A stretch of DNA of 18,952 bases from Halieaceae bacterium (lineage in GTDB: Bacteria; Pseudomonadota; Gammaproteobacteria; Pseudomonadales; Halieaceae). The notes beneath the pieces were generated by a model, which saw only the letters and a list, made by a program, of their open reading frames with translations, searched no databases and was not told where the DNA came from. The position numbers and the translations under genes were made by a program. Of this stretch, positions 8,600-16,663 are shown piece after piece; position 1 is the first letter of the stretch; every line of letters starts with the position of its first letter. The stretch lies in NCBI GenBank assembly GCA_011523115.1, contig WTHO01000035.1, positions 1 through 18,952 of the forward strand, read 5' to 3'.

Positions 8600-9529
8600 T
8601 TGAAGCTAATCCTCCTCAATCGCCATGCGGCTTCGCGCACCCTTGAATTGGGGAGGTGGTCGTGGGCGCTGCTTTCTGCCTTGTTTATTGGGTTGCCGAT
8701 TGGGTTGGTCACCATCAGCTACCACATCGGCTTTGGAGAGGGGTTGGACTCCGAGCAGGCAACGCGAGTCTCTGCGCAGGAGCAGCAGGCGATTGATCGC
8801 GCCGAGGCGCTCGCCCAAATGAGCGTTCAGGCGCAGTCTCGGCTGACAGCCATGACACGGCGCTTGGCCACGCTGCAAGCGCACGTCACGCGGCTTGATG
8901 CCTTGGGTAGTCATCTGACGGAACTGGCGGGCTTGGAAACGGAAGAGTTTGATTTCTCGGCGCCGCTGGCGTTGGGCGGTCCCTCTATTCCCTTGTCGGG
9001 AAAGTCGCTACCGAGTGTGGATGAGGTCGAGTCGCAGTTTAGTGCTCTGGATGCCCTGTTTGCCCGCAGAGAGGCGCAGTTCGACGTTCTCGCGGGTTTG
9101 TTGTCGGCTGAGCAGCTCCGCGCCGAGTCGACGCCGGCCGGGAGGCCCATTCGAGCTGGATGGCAATCCTCGCCTTACGGAAACCGCATCGATCCGATTA
9201 CGGGAGAACGTGCTTGGCACGCGGGCATCGACTTTGCCGGTCGTGATGGCTCTGACGTACTCGCAGTGGCCAGCGGCGTAGTGAGCTGGAGTGGCCACCG
9301 GTCTGGCTATGGCACGATGGTTGAAGTGTCCCACGGCGATGGACTCAGTACGCGTTACGCTCATAATCAGGAAAACCTTGTAGAGGTCGGCGACCTGGTT
9401 CGCCGCGGGGACGTTATTGCTCTGATGGGCAGTACAGGGCGCTCTACCGGACCTCATGTTCACTTCGAAGTTTTCAAGCACGGCCGTGCCGTTGACCCCG
9501 CTACCTACGTGCGGCGCACGCATCGCTGA
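8600..9529 (+). CDS. Membrane-anchored M23 (LytM-domain) metallopeptidase
   Basis: The 309-residue product has a short N-terminal segment, one membrane helix (about 21-40), a predicted coiled coil (about 55-110), a linker, and a C-terminal M23 domain (about 185-302). Zinc-binding and catalytic residues are complete: HAGID (His207, Asp211), YAH (His255) and HVHFE (His286, His288). It is therefore probably an active periplasmic endopeptidase cutting peptidoglycan cross-links, unlike the degenerate LytM activators EnvC and NlpD. Pseudomonads carry a related gene just before secA. The start is TTG 8600; an in-frame stop lies three codons upstream at 8591, and the next plausible start would cut into the sequence before the helix. 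No clear Shine-Dalgarno site precedes it, so the exact start is less certain than the gene. Confidence 0.9.
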   Translation: MKLILLNRHAASRTLELGRWSWALLSALFIGLPIGLVTISYHIGFGEGLDSEQATRVSAQEQQAIDRAEALAQMSVQAQSRLTAMTRRLATLQAHVTRLDALGSHLTELAGLETEEFDFSAPLALGGPSIPLSGKSLPSVDEVESQFSALDALFARREAQFDVLAGLLSAEQLRAESTPAGRPIRAGWQSSPYGNRIDPITGERAWHAGIDFAGRDGSDVLAVASGVVSWSGHRSGYGTMVEVSHGDGLSTRYAHNQENLVEVGDLVRRGDVIALMGSTGRSTGPHVHFEVFKHGRAVDPATYVRRTHR

Positions 9530-9602
9530 CTGTTGATTTTTGGCGCGTAGCCGCCACCGCAACCTTTCCTTCGATTCTTTGTGACTCAACAGTGAGCCGT
9601 GC
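9529..9602 (+). promoter_or_regulatory. secA leader with long-range inverted repeat
   Basis: ACTGTTGA (9529-9536) and TCAACAGT (9586-9593) are perfect 8-base inverted repeats 49 bases apart. Between them TGGCG (9541-9545) and CGCCA (9552-9556) form a smaller hairpin. The left arm begins at the last base of the M23 stop codon (9527-9529). The right arm runs into AGTGAG (9591-9596), the only Shine-Dalgarno-like sequence before the secA ATG at 9603. Folding would thus partly hide the secA ribosome site, and a ribosome finishing the M23 gene would cover the left arm and open it. The repeat is seen; the regulatory role is inference by analogy with secM-secA in E. coli. Confidence 0.45.
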
Positions 9603-12314
9603 ATGTTTATTTCCACTATGAAGAAGATTTTTGGCACCCGGAACGATCGGGAGCTGAAACGAATGGGCAAAGTTGTCGCTCGCATCGGCGCCCTTGAGGA
9701 GGCGATGCAAGCGCTGTCAGACGACGCGTTACGTGACAAGACGGTGGAGTTTCGATCGCGTCTTGCAGACGGGGAAAGTCTGGAGCAGATGCTGCCCGAG
9801 GCGTTTGCAGTGGTCAGGGAAGCGGGCGTCAGGGCGCTGGGGATGCGCCACTTCGACGTGCAATTGATTGGTGGTATGGCGCTGAATGACGGCAAAATCG
9901 CTGAGATGCGAACGGGCGAGGGTAAAACGCTGGTAGCGACCCTCCCTGCTTACCTCAATGCGCTACCTGATCACAGCGTTCATCTTGTCACCGTTAATGA
10001 TTACCTGGCCAGCAGGGACGCCGCCTGGATGGGGCCGCTTTATGAGTTTTTGGGTTTATCGGTGGGCGTCGTTCGCTCCGGCCAAAGTGCTGAAGAGAAG
10101 AAGTTGGCGTACAAGTGTGATGTTGTCTACGGCACAAACAACGAGTTTGGTTTCGATTATCTGCGCGACAACATGGCTTTCAGCATGGCCGATAAAAGCC
10201 AAGGAAAGCTGGCTTTCGCCATCGTCGATGAAGTCGACTCGATACTGATCGATGAGGCCAGAACGCCACTCGTTATTTCAGGCGCTGTCGAGGACAGCTC
10301 TGAGCTCTATAAAGCTGTCAATCGACTGATCCCCAAACTCAGCCCAGAGTCGGAGGAACAGGAGGGCGATTTTACCGTCGACGAGAAGCAACGGAGCATC
10401 GAACTTACCGAAGCCGGCCATGAAAAAGTGGAAGGCATGCTGATTGAGGCAGGACTACTGCAAGCCGATGACTCGCTCTACGCCGCCACAAACCTCGGTC
10501 TGTTACATCACGTTCACTCCGGTCTGCGAGCGCACGTGCTGTTTCATAAAGATGTTGAATACATTGTTCAGGAAGGTCAGGTGGTGCTCATCGATGAGCA
10601 CACCGGCCGGACAATGCCGGGCAGGCGACTTTCAGAGGGCTTGCATCAGGCGATCGAGGCGAAGGAGGGTGTGAGGATCCAAAGTGAAAGTCAAACCCTC
10701 GCCTCTACAACGTTTCAAAATTTCTTTCGCCTCTACGACAAACTTGCTGGCATGACGGGCACGGCGGATACAGAAGCTTTTGAATTCCGTCAAATTTATG
10801 GTCTCGATTGCGTGGTCATTCCCACCAATGTGCCGATGCGTCGCGATGACTTAAACGATCTGGTGTACCTCACGCGCGAGGAGAAGTTTGAGGCAATTAT
10901 TGAGGATGTGCGCGCTTGTATAGACAGTGGTGCCCCCGTTTTGGTGGGCACAGCCTCGGTGGAGACCTCTGAAGAGCTCTCCCAAGCCTTTCAAAAGCAG
11001 GGTATTGAGCACAAGGTATTGAACGCTAAGTACCATGAGCAGGAAGCCGAAATCATTGCACAGGCTGGTCGACCAGGGGTCGTCACTATTGCCACCAACA
11101 TGGCGGGCCGTGGCACAGATATTGTCTTGGGAGGCAATTTGGAAGCCGAGCTCGCTGCACAGGGTGAGTCTCTGGATGAAACCACCCGGGAGCAAATCAC
11201 GGGGGACTGGCAGGCGCGACATGACCAGGTGATCGAGGCCGGCGGACTCCACATTTTGGGCACTGAGCGACACGAATCGAGACGTATTGACAACCAATTG
11301 CGTGGTCGGTCGGGCCGGCAGGGAGACCCGGGAGTCTCGCGCTTTTACCTGTCCCTCGAAGATAACCTTATGCGCATTTTCGCCTCAGAGCGGGTGAAGA
11401 CCTTCATGCAAGCCTTGGGGATGGAGCGAGGTGAGGCGATCGAGCATCGCATGGTGACCAACGCCATCGAGAAGGCTCAGCGGAAGGTGGAAGGACGCAA
11501 CTTCGATATCCGCAAGCAGTTGCTGGAGTACGATGACGTCGCTAACGACCAGCGCCAGATCATTTATCGACAGCGCGACGAGCTCCTGTCAGACGATGAC
11601 ATCGCGGAGACCATCACCGCTATTCGCGAAGACGTGGTCAACGATCTTGTCGATGGCTTCATTCCCCCCATGAGTGTCGAGGAGCAATGGGATGTGCCCG
11701 GGCTGGAGAAGCAGCTCGAAGCCGAATACGGCCTGCCACTCCCCATAGCGCAGTGGTTGGATGAAGATGACGCCCTGCATGAGGAATCGCTGCGTGAGCG
11801 CATTGTGGCGTCGATTCAGAGCGCCTACGACGAGAAGGCTGAGGGGGTTGGCGCTGGCATGCGGCAGCTCGAGAAGCAAATCATGCTGCAAGTTCTCGAC
11901 ACGTTGTGGAAGGAACACCTGCAAGTGATGGACCAGTTGCGCCAGGGTATTCACCTGCGCGCCTACGCCAACAAAAATCCGAAGCAGGAGTATAAGCGCG
12001 AGTCTTTTGCGCTATTTGAAGCGTTGCTCCAACGTTTAAAGTACGAAGTCGTCCGATTCCTGAGTAATGTACAGGTGCAACGAGCGGATGAGGCCGCGGC
12101 CATCGAGCAGCAGCGTAGAGAGGCGGCGGCGAAGCAGAAAATGGCGTTTGAACACGCCGAGGCGAAATCCTCGGTGCCAGAGGCTGATGACCAACCCGCA
12201 CCCGCTGCCACGCAACAGCCGATGACGCGGGCGCAACCAAAAGTCGGACGCAACGACCCTTGCCCCTGCGGTAGCGGTAAAAAGTATAAGCAATGCCACG
12301 GTGCATTGAACTGA
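9603..12314 (+). CDS. secA: SecA, preprotein translocase ATPase
   Basis: SecA drives unfolded secretory proteins through the SecYEG channel using ATP. The 903-residue product matches E. coli SecA (901). The N-terminal residues, including [12 protein letters not shown], align with the E. coli start, which supports ATG 9603 over ATG 9618. Seen: Walker A RTGEGKT (103-109), DEAD-type Walker B VDEVDS (208-213) followed by LIDEARTPL, the second helicase motor with NMAGRGTDI and [10 protein letters not shown], and the C-terminal zinc-binding tail [16 protein letters not shown] with Cys887, Cys889, Cys898 and His899, used for SecB and ribosome contact. The gene is intact. It follows the M23 peptidase by 73 bases. 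Confidence 0.99.
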   Translation: MFISTMKKIFGTRNDRELKRMGKVVARIGALEEAMQALSDDALRDKTVEFRSRLADGESLEQMLPEAFAVVREAGVRALGMRHFDVQLIGGMALNDGKIAEMRTGEGKTLVATLPAYLNALPDHSVHLVTVNDYLASRDAAWMGPLYEFLGLSVGVVRSGQSAEEKKLAYKCDVVYGTNNEFGFDYLRDNMAFSMADKSQGKLAFAIVDEVDSILIDEARTPLVISGAVEDSSELYKAVNRLIPKLSPESEEQEGDFTVDEKQRSIELTEAGHEKVEGMLIEAGLLQADDSLYAATNLGLLHHVHSGLRAHVLFHKDVEYIVQEGQVVLIDEHTGRTMPGRRLSEGLHQAIEAKEGVRIQSESQTLASTTFQNFFRLYDKLAGMTGTADTEAFEFRQIYGLDCVVIPTNVPMRRDDLNDLVYLTREEKFEAIIEDVRACIDSGAPVLVGTASVETSEELSQAFQKQGIEHKVLNAKYHEQEAEIIAQAGRPGVVTIATNMAGRGTDIVLGGNLEAELAAQGESLDETTREQITGDWQARHDQVIEAGGLHILGTERHESRRIDNQLRGRSGRQGDPGVSRFYLSLEDNLMRIFASERVKTFMQALGMERGEAIEHRMVTNAIEKAQRKVEGRNFDIRKQLLEYDDVANDQRQIIYRQRDELLSDDDIAETITAIREDVVNDLVDGFIPPMSVEEQWDVPGLEKQLEAEYGLPLPIAQWLDEDDALHEESLRERIVASIQSAYDEKAEGVGAGMRQLEKQIMLQVLDTLWKEHLQVMDQLRQGIHLRAYANKNPKQEYKRESFALFEALLQRLKYEVVRFLSNVQVQRADEAAAIEQQRREAAAKQKMAFEHAEAKSSVPEADDQPAPAATQQPMTRAQPKVGRNDPCPCGSGKKYKQCHGALN

Positions 12315-12356
12315 CGCCCATGCGCTCTGCCGCTTTTACTGCTCCGCGGAGATGCG

Positions 12357-13544
12357 ATGATGAGTGACTCGATTGCAGGCATACGGTTGGGGGTCGCGCA
12401 GGCTGGCCTCAAAGTGGCCGATCAGGATGACCTCGTCGTCGTGGAATTAGCTTCGGGGACCCGCACCGCCGCGTTATTTACCCAGAATACGTTTAGGGCG
12501 GCACCGGTTTTGGTGGCGGAGCGACACCTCTCGCTCAATCAAGGTCTTACCCGATTGCTGCTCATTAATACAGGTAACGCCAATGCCGGCACCGGTGCGA
12601 TGGGCATCACTGCCGCGGAGAAGTGTTGTGACGCCGTCGCTGATTTGGCCTCGGTGAATTGCTCAGAGGTGCTACCGTTTTCAACCGGTGTGATCGGTGA
12701 GCCGCTGGATGCGGACCGAATTACTGCCGCGCTGCCCTCGGCCATTCAGAACCTCGAAGCAGATAACTGGCAGCGTGCAGCGGCAGCGATTCTGACCACT
12801 GATACTCGCCCAAAACTACGTACGATTGACGTCGACGTAGACGGAAGAGTTTGCCGTATCACTGGAATGTCGAAAGGGGCGGGTATGATTTGCCCGAACC
12901 TTGCGACGATGTTGGCCTTTATAGCCACGGATGCTGAAATCGAGCAGTCGTCACTGGACAAGCTGTTACGACGGGCGAACAGTGTGAGTTTCAATCGGAT
13001 TACCGTAGATGGTGACACCTCCACCAATGACGCCGTGACGTTGTCCGCTACGGGCTTGAGTGGTGTGCGTGTTGACTCAGAAACCCCCGCCTTTGCTGAA
13101 GCGCTGAGCACGCTGATGATTGAGCTCGCGCAGGATATTGTGCGAGATGGTGAGGGCGCCACTAAGTTTGTCGCAATCTGTGTCAGTGGAGGCGAAACGC
13201 AGGAAGCTTGCGAGCAGGTGGGTCGCACCATCGCGCATTCGCCTCTTGTGAAAACCGCCCTGTTCGCTTCGGACCCGAATTGGGGCCGCATTTTGGCGGC
13301 AATCGGGCGGGCCGGTTTGAGTGACTTGATTACCGATGATGTCTCGATTCGTGTGAATGGCGTGTTAATCGCTGAGCGCGGCGCCCGGGCCAGTAGCTAC
13401 ACAGAGGCACAGGGTCAGACGGCGATGGCAGCCTCTGATCTGAAGATAGAGGTGGCGCTGAACCGAGGTCAAGCTGAGGCGACGATCTGGACGACGGATT
13501 TGTCCTATGACTACGTCAAGATCAACGCCGAGTACCGGACCTGA
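12357..13544 (+). CDS. argJ: ArgJ, glutamate N-acetyltransferase / ornithine acetyltransferase
   Basis: ArgJ transfers acetyl from N-acetylornithine to glutamate (the recycling arginine pathway); many bacterial versions also make N-acetylglutamate from acetyl-CoA. The 395-residue precursor is normally self-cleaved into alpha and beta chains before a conserved Thr. Seen: NTGNANAGTG (71-80), FSTGVIGE (108-115), the cleavage region MSKGAGMICPNLATMLAF with predicted nucleophile Thr184, TVDGDTSTNDAV, and the late motif SDPNWGRILAA. ATG 12357 and ATG 12360 are adjacent; GCGGAG at 12346-12351 suits either. Whether the enzyme is mono- or bifunctional cannot be read from sequence alone. It follows secA by 42 bases and precedes mutT by one base, the order seen in pseudomonads. 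Confidence 0.97.
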   Translation: MMSDSIAGIRLGVAQAGLKVADQDDLVVVELASGTRTAALFTQNTFRAAPVLVAERHLSLNQGLTRLLLINTGNANAGTGAMGITAAEKCCDAVADLASVNCSEVLPFSTGVIGEPLDADRITAALPSAIQNLEADNWQRAAAAILTTDTRPKLRTIDVDVDGRVCRITGMSKGAGMICPNLATMLAFIATDAEIEQSSLDKLLRRANSVSFNRITVDGDTSTNDAVTLSATGLSGVRVDSETPAFAEALSTLMIELAQDIVRDGEGATKFVAICVSGGETQEACEQVGRTIAHSPLVKTALFASDPNWGRILAAIGRAGLSDLITDDVSIRVNGVLIAERGARASSYTEAQGQTAMAASDLKIEVALNRGQAEATIWTTDLSYDYVKINAEYRT

Positions 13545-13545
13545 G

Positions 13546-13935
13546 ATGGCGATGTTGACGGTTGCCGTCGGCATATTGATTGACGACGGCGGCCGGGTAC
13601 TGATCACCCGCCGAGAGAAAAGCGCGCATCAGGGCGGCTTGTGGGAGTTTCCCGGCGGCAAGGTTGAGCCCAGTGAGAGCATCGCCGAGGCACTGAGCCG
13701 CGAGCTACAGGAAGAGCTGGGCGTTTTGGTCGAGGCTGCCGAGCCGTTCATGGTCATTGATCATGATTACGGCGATAAGCAGGTGAGGTTGGATGTGTAT
13801 CACGTGACACGCTGGCAGGGAGAGGCTCAAGGTCTCGAGGGGCAGCCGCTGGCCTGGAAATTGCCGGTCGAGCTGATAGGTTGGCCGTTCCCGGCAGCCA
13901 ACACACCTATTTTAGAGCGTCTACTCGCGCATTAG
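13546..13935 (+). CDS. mutT: MutT-type Nudix hydrolase (8-oxo-dGTP diphosphatase)
   Basis: MutT removes oxidised dGTP from the nucleotide pool and so prevents A:T to C:G changes. The product from ATG 13546 is 129 residues, the same as E. coli MutT. A start at 13507 would overlap argJ by 38 bases and add residues with no family match, so I rejected it; ATG 13552 is also possible. The Nudix box is complete: GGKVEPSESIAEALSREL followed by QEELGV, fitting G-x5-E-x7-R-E-x2-E-E-x-G. The N-terminal TVAVGILID strand and late WPFPAANTPILERL match MutT. Some pseudomonad homologues carry a fused thiamine-synthase-like domain; this one does not. The stop overlaps the convergent coaE stop. Confidence 0.93.
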   Translation: MAMLTVAVGILIDDGGRVLITRREKSAHQGGLWEFPGGKVEPSESIAEALSRELQEELGVLVEAAEPFMVIDHDYGDKQVRLDVYHVTRWQGEAQGLEGQPLAWKLPVELIGWPFPAANTPILERLLAH

Positions 13936-14531
13936 TCGCGCTGCGCGCGAGCCAGCAGAGTGTAATGGAGCGCGCGCGCGCGTTTATGCAGTGCCTCCAA
14001 GGTGTCGCTATTATCAACAACGATATCGGCGCGCTCGATGCGGCTTTGCCGGTCTAACTGCGCGCGCATGATTTGCTCAACCAGGGTCCGGTCGTTTTGA
14101 TCCCTCTCCATGGTTCGTTTGATCTGCAGCGCCTCTGGCACATCGACCACCACGCTTAGGTCGACCATATCCGATTGTCCACTCTCCAATAGAAGAGGCG
14201 AGCTCAAAACCGCATAGGCTGAGTCGGCCTTCAGCATCTGCTGGAAGAGCTCCTCGCGAATTCTGGGGTGTGTGATTGCCTCCAGTTTCTTACGCTTCGC
14301 TTCATCTTCGAAGACGAGGGCGCGCAGGGCAGCCCGATCGAGTTCTCCTTCCGAATCCAGATACTCTTCGCCGAACTCATCAGCAATCTCCAGCAGGGCC
14401 GGCTGCCCAGGCCTCACCACTGAGCGCGCTGCAAGGTCTGCATCGACAATGATGACGCCCTGCGTTGCAAGCCAGTCGGTCAGCGCGGTCTTGCCGCTAC
14501 CGATTCCGCCAGTGACGCCGACACGCAGCAT
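13932..14531 (-). CDS. coaE: CoaE, dephospho-CoA kinase
   Basis: CoaE phosphorylates the ribose 3'-hydroxyl of dephospho-CoA, the last step of coenzyme A synthesis in the cytoplasm. The 199-residue product begins MLRVGVTGGIGSGKT, with P-loop GGIGSGKT (8-15), then DADLAARSVV (31-40), ITHPRIRE and the lid region with RQSRIERADIVVDNS. Length is typical (about 200). It lies one base downstream of the pilD stop, so it is translated from the pil mRNA, a linkage also known in pseudomonads. The 3' end is rich in alternating CG (Arg-Ala-Arg-Ala codons) and its TAA overlaps the mutT TAG on the other strand by four bases in all. Confidence 0.97.
   Translation of the reverse strand: MLRVGVTGGIGSGKTALTDWLATQGVIIVDADLAARSVVRPGQPALLEIADEFGEEYLDSEGELDRAALRALVFEDEAKRKKLEAITHPRIREELFQQMLKADSAYAVLSSPLLLESGQSDMVDLSVVVDVPEALQIKRTMERDQNDRTLVEQIMRAQLDRQSRIERADIVVDNSDTLEALHKRARALHYTLLARAQRD
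13937..13982. repeat. Alternating CG tracts able to pair as a hairpin
   Basis: CGCGCTGCGCGCG (13937-13949) and an uninterrupted 13-base alternating G/C run (13970-13982) lie 20 bases apart inside the 3' end of coaE. The two tracts can pair for at least seven bases with a loop of roughly 20. On the + strand only TTT follows, so this is not a normal intrinsic terminator, but it is the only structure near the mutT/coaE convergence. Alternating CG runs are also prone to left-handed DNA and to slippage. The arms are seen; function is speculative. Confidence 0.35.
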
Positions 14532-14532
14532 G

Positions 14533-15387
14533 TCAGAGGGCGACCCGCTGCAGATACTCGGTCATCAAGGTTTCTCCAAAGAACAGAATGACCAATCCTG
14601 CCCCGGCCAAGTAGGGGCCAAATGGCATGGGGGTGTCTCGCTCCAGCCGCCTCAGGAGCAGAATGCTGATACCGAGTAATGCGCCGGCAAAAGACGACAG
14701 CAGGATAATCACAGGAACGGTCTGCCAACCGAACCAAGCACCCAGTGCGCCTAGCAACTTGAAATCTCCGTAGCCCATTCCTTCTTTACCCGTCACGAGC
14801 TTGAAGGCCCAATACACGCTCCACAGCGAGCCGTATCCGAGCATTGCGCCCATTACCGCGGAGGGCAACGACGTCCAAGTATCAAACAGATTCACGGCAA
14901 GGCCGATCCAAAGGAGCGCCAGTGTCATGCTATCGGGCAGAAGCTGAGTATCGATATCGATCCCAGTCAGCGCGATTAATATCCATATCAGAATGAATGC
15001 GCTCAGCGCCTCGGGGCCAAAGCCGAATTGCCAGGCGGCGAGCCCGGTCAGGGTCCCCGTTAGCAGCTCGACAAACGGGTATCGCGCCGAGATCGGCGTA
15101 TCGCACTGGGCACAACGTCCTCTCAGCAAGAGCCAACTGACCACCGGTATGTTTTGCCAGGGGCGAATGTTTGCCCCGCAAGCAGGGCACTGCGAATTGG
15201 GGTGAGAGAGACTGATGGGTGTCTCTGTCGATACCGGCTGCGCTAATAATTCAGAGCATTCGCGCCGCCAGCTCTGTTCCATCATTTTAGGTAGTCGCAA
15301 AATGACGACGTTTAAGAAGCTACCCACAATCAGCCCCAGTAAGGTGCAGGTGATTGTGAAGAAAAAAGGGTCGTGTAGGGCGTCCAT
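14533..15387 (-). CDS. pilD: PilD, type IV prepilin peptidase / N-methyltransferase
   Basis: PilD is the inner-membrane aspartyl protease that removes the leader of type IV prepilins and N-methylates the new first residue; it often also serves type II secretion. The 284-residue product shows GLIVGSFLNVVILRLP at the N-terminus, the cytoplasmic zinc-binding loop with two CxxC pairs (Cys67/70, Cys92/95), and the two aspartyl motifs TGIDIDTQLLPD (141-152) and GYGDFKLLGA (205-214, Asp208), within seven or eight membrane helices. The CxxC pairs suggest the methyltransferase function is kept. It lies 31 bases after pilC and one base before coaE, in the order pilB-pilC-pilD-coaE. Confidence 0.97.
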   Translation of the reverse strand: MDALHDPFFFTITCTLLGLIVGSFLNVVILRLPKMMEQSWRRECSELLAQPVSTETPISLSHPNSQCPACGANIRPWQNIPVVSWLLLRGRCAQCDTPISARYPFVELLTGTLTGLAAWQFGFGPEALSAFILIWILIALTGIDIDTQLLPDSMTLALLWIGLAVNLFDTWTSLPSAVMGAMLGYGSLWSVYWAFKLVTGKEGMGYGDFKLLGALGAWFGWQTVPVIILLSSFAGALLGISILLLRRLERDTPMPFGPYLAGAGLVILFFGETLMTEYLQRVAL

Positions 15388-15418
15388 CGTTGAATTGTTC
15401 AGCCTGTGCTCGACGCCG

Positions 15419-16630
15419 TCAAATCACCGAGCCCAACATAAAAATAGGCAGGTACATGGCGATCATCAATCCACCTATCAGAATCCCCAGCACCGACATG
15501 ATTATCGGTTCAATCAGTGAGCTCAGGCTGTCCACGGCGTTGTCGACCGCCGCCTCATAGTGATCCGCTACCTTGCCCAACATATCATCCAGTGCCCCTG
15601 ATTCCTCGCCAATTGCCGTCATTTGAAGCAACATTGTCGGAAACAACCCGGTTGTGCGAATGGCGATTGCCAATGCTGTACCCGCCGTCACGTCGTCTCG
15701 TATGCGGCGAATAGCACTGGCATAAACCGCATTCCCCGCGGCCCCAGCAGTTGACTCCAGAGCCTCCACCAGTGGGACGCCCGCCGCGAAAGTGGTCGAG
15801 AGCGTTCTGGAGAATCTGGCGATCACCGCATCGTGCACGATGCTACCCAGTATCGGGAGCTTGAGCGCGACCCCGTCCAGCCAGTCAGCAAGACGCTTGG
15901 AACGACGCTTTGCCTGCGAGAACAGGTAACCCGCGCAAAAAAAACAGAGCAGAAGAATAAACCACCAACTTTGCACCCATTCGGACAGGCGCAGGACAAG
16001 TAGGGTGAATCCGGGCAAATCGGAGCCAAAGCTTTGAAATGTCTCGGCAAACTGCGGCACGACCTTTACCAGCAGAATACCGGTGACGACGATGGCCACA
16101 ACGATCGTGGCGATGGGGTAGGTCATGGCTTTTTTGATCTTCGCCTTCAGCGCCTCGGTCTTTTCTTTATAGGTCGCCACGCGGTCGAGCATGATTTCCA
16201 GTGTCCCCGAATTTTCGCCCGAGGCCACCAGAGAGCAGAACAGCTCATCAAAAAAGAGGGGGTGCTTCGCCAATGCCCCTGCGAGCCCGGTTCCTGATGA
16301 CACGTCAGAACGAATCGTCGTGATGAGCTCGCGCATCTTCTCATGGTCGGTTCCCTCGGCGACAATATCAAACGCCTGCACAAGCGGGACCCCCGCCTTC
16401 ATCATCGTCGCCAGCTGACGGGTAAAAATAGCGATGTCCGCCGCTTTGATACTCTTGGCGCCAAAGGTGAGTAATGGTTTGGATTTCTTTTTTACGGACT
16501 TCGCCGCGATACCCTGTTTGCGGAGCTGCACACGCGCCAGCGCCGCAGAGGCCGCTAAGACCTCTCCAGTGGATTTGCGCCCGTTGCGATCCATTCCGCG
16601 CCAAATAAATACGGTGTTTTCGATTGCCAT
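15419..16630 (-). CDS. pilC: PilC, type IV pilus inner-membrane platform protein
   Basis: PilC (GspF family) is the polytopic platform that couples the PilB and PilT motors to pilin extraction from and return to the membrane. The 403-residue product has a cytoplasmic N-terminal region beginning FIWRGMDRNGRKSTGEV, followed by two repeated T2SSF domains (about 67-190 and 270-393). Repeat marks include FTRQLATMMKAGVPLVQA in the first and FSRTLSTTFAAGVPLVEA in the second, and GENSG/GEESG later in each. Membrane helices fall near 173-190, 222-238 and 375-398. The start has GAGGAA just upstream. The 33-base gap after pilB contains only this site, so the two are cotranscribed. Confidence 0.97.
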   Translation of the reverse strand: MAIENTVFIWRGMDRNGRKSTGEVLAASAALARVQLRKQGIAAKSVKKKSKPLLTFGAKSIKAADIAIFTRQLATMMKAGVPLVQAFDIVAEGTDHEKMRELITTIRSDVSSGTGLAGALAKHPLFFDELFCSLVASGENSGTLEIMLDRVATYKEKTEALKAKIKKAMTYPIATIVVAIVVTGILLVKVVPQFAETFQSFGSDLPGFTLLVLRLSEWVQSWWFILLLCFFCAGYLFSQAKRRSKRLADWLDGVALKLPILGSIVHDAVIARFSRTLSTTFAAGVPLVEALESTAGAAGNAVYASAIRRIRDDVTAGTALAIAIRTTGLFPTMLLQMTAIGEESGALDDMLGKVADHYEAAVDNAVDSLSSLIEPIIMSVLGILIGGLMIAMYLPIFMLGSVI

Positions 16631-16663
16631 GACTTCCTCGACCTGACGGTATCGGACGAGACC

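Noticed and set aside
9440..9529. SecM-like arrest peptide at the M23 C-terminus
   Set aside because: The tail (AVDPATYVRRTHR) has no match to the SecM arrest pattern F-x4-W-I-x4-G-I-R-A-G-P. Any coupling with secA would have to work without stalling.
9008..9895. 295-residue open frame on the - strand across the M23-secA junction
   Set aside because: It runs antisense to two well-supported genes and shows no recognisable motif; a shadow frame.
13507..13545. Upstream ATG giving a longer MutT
   Set aside because: It overlaps argJ by 38 bases and adds 13 residues before the MutT N-terminal strand; ATG 13546 gives exactly the usual length.
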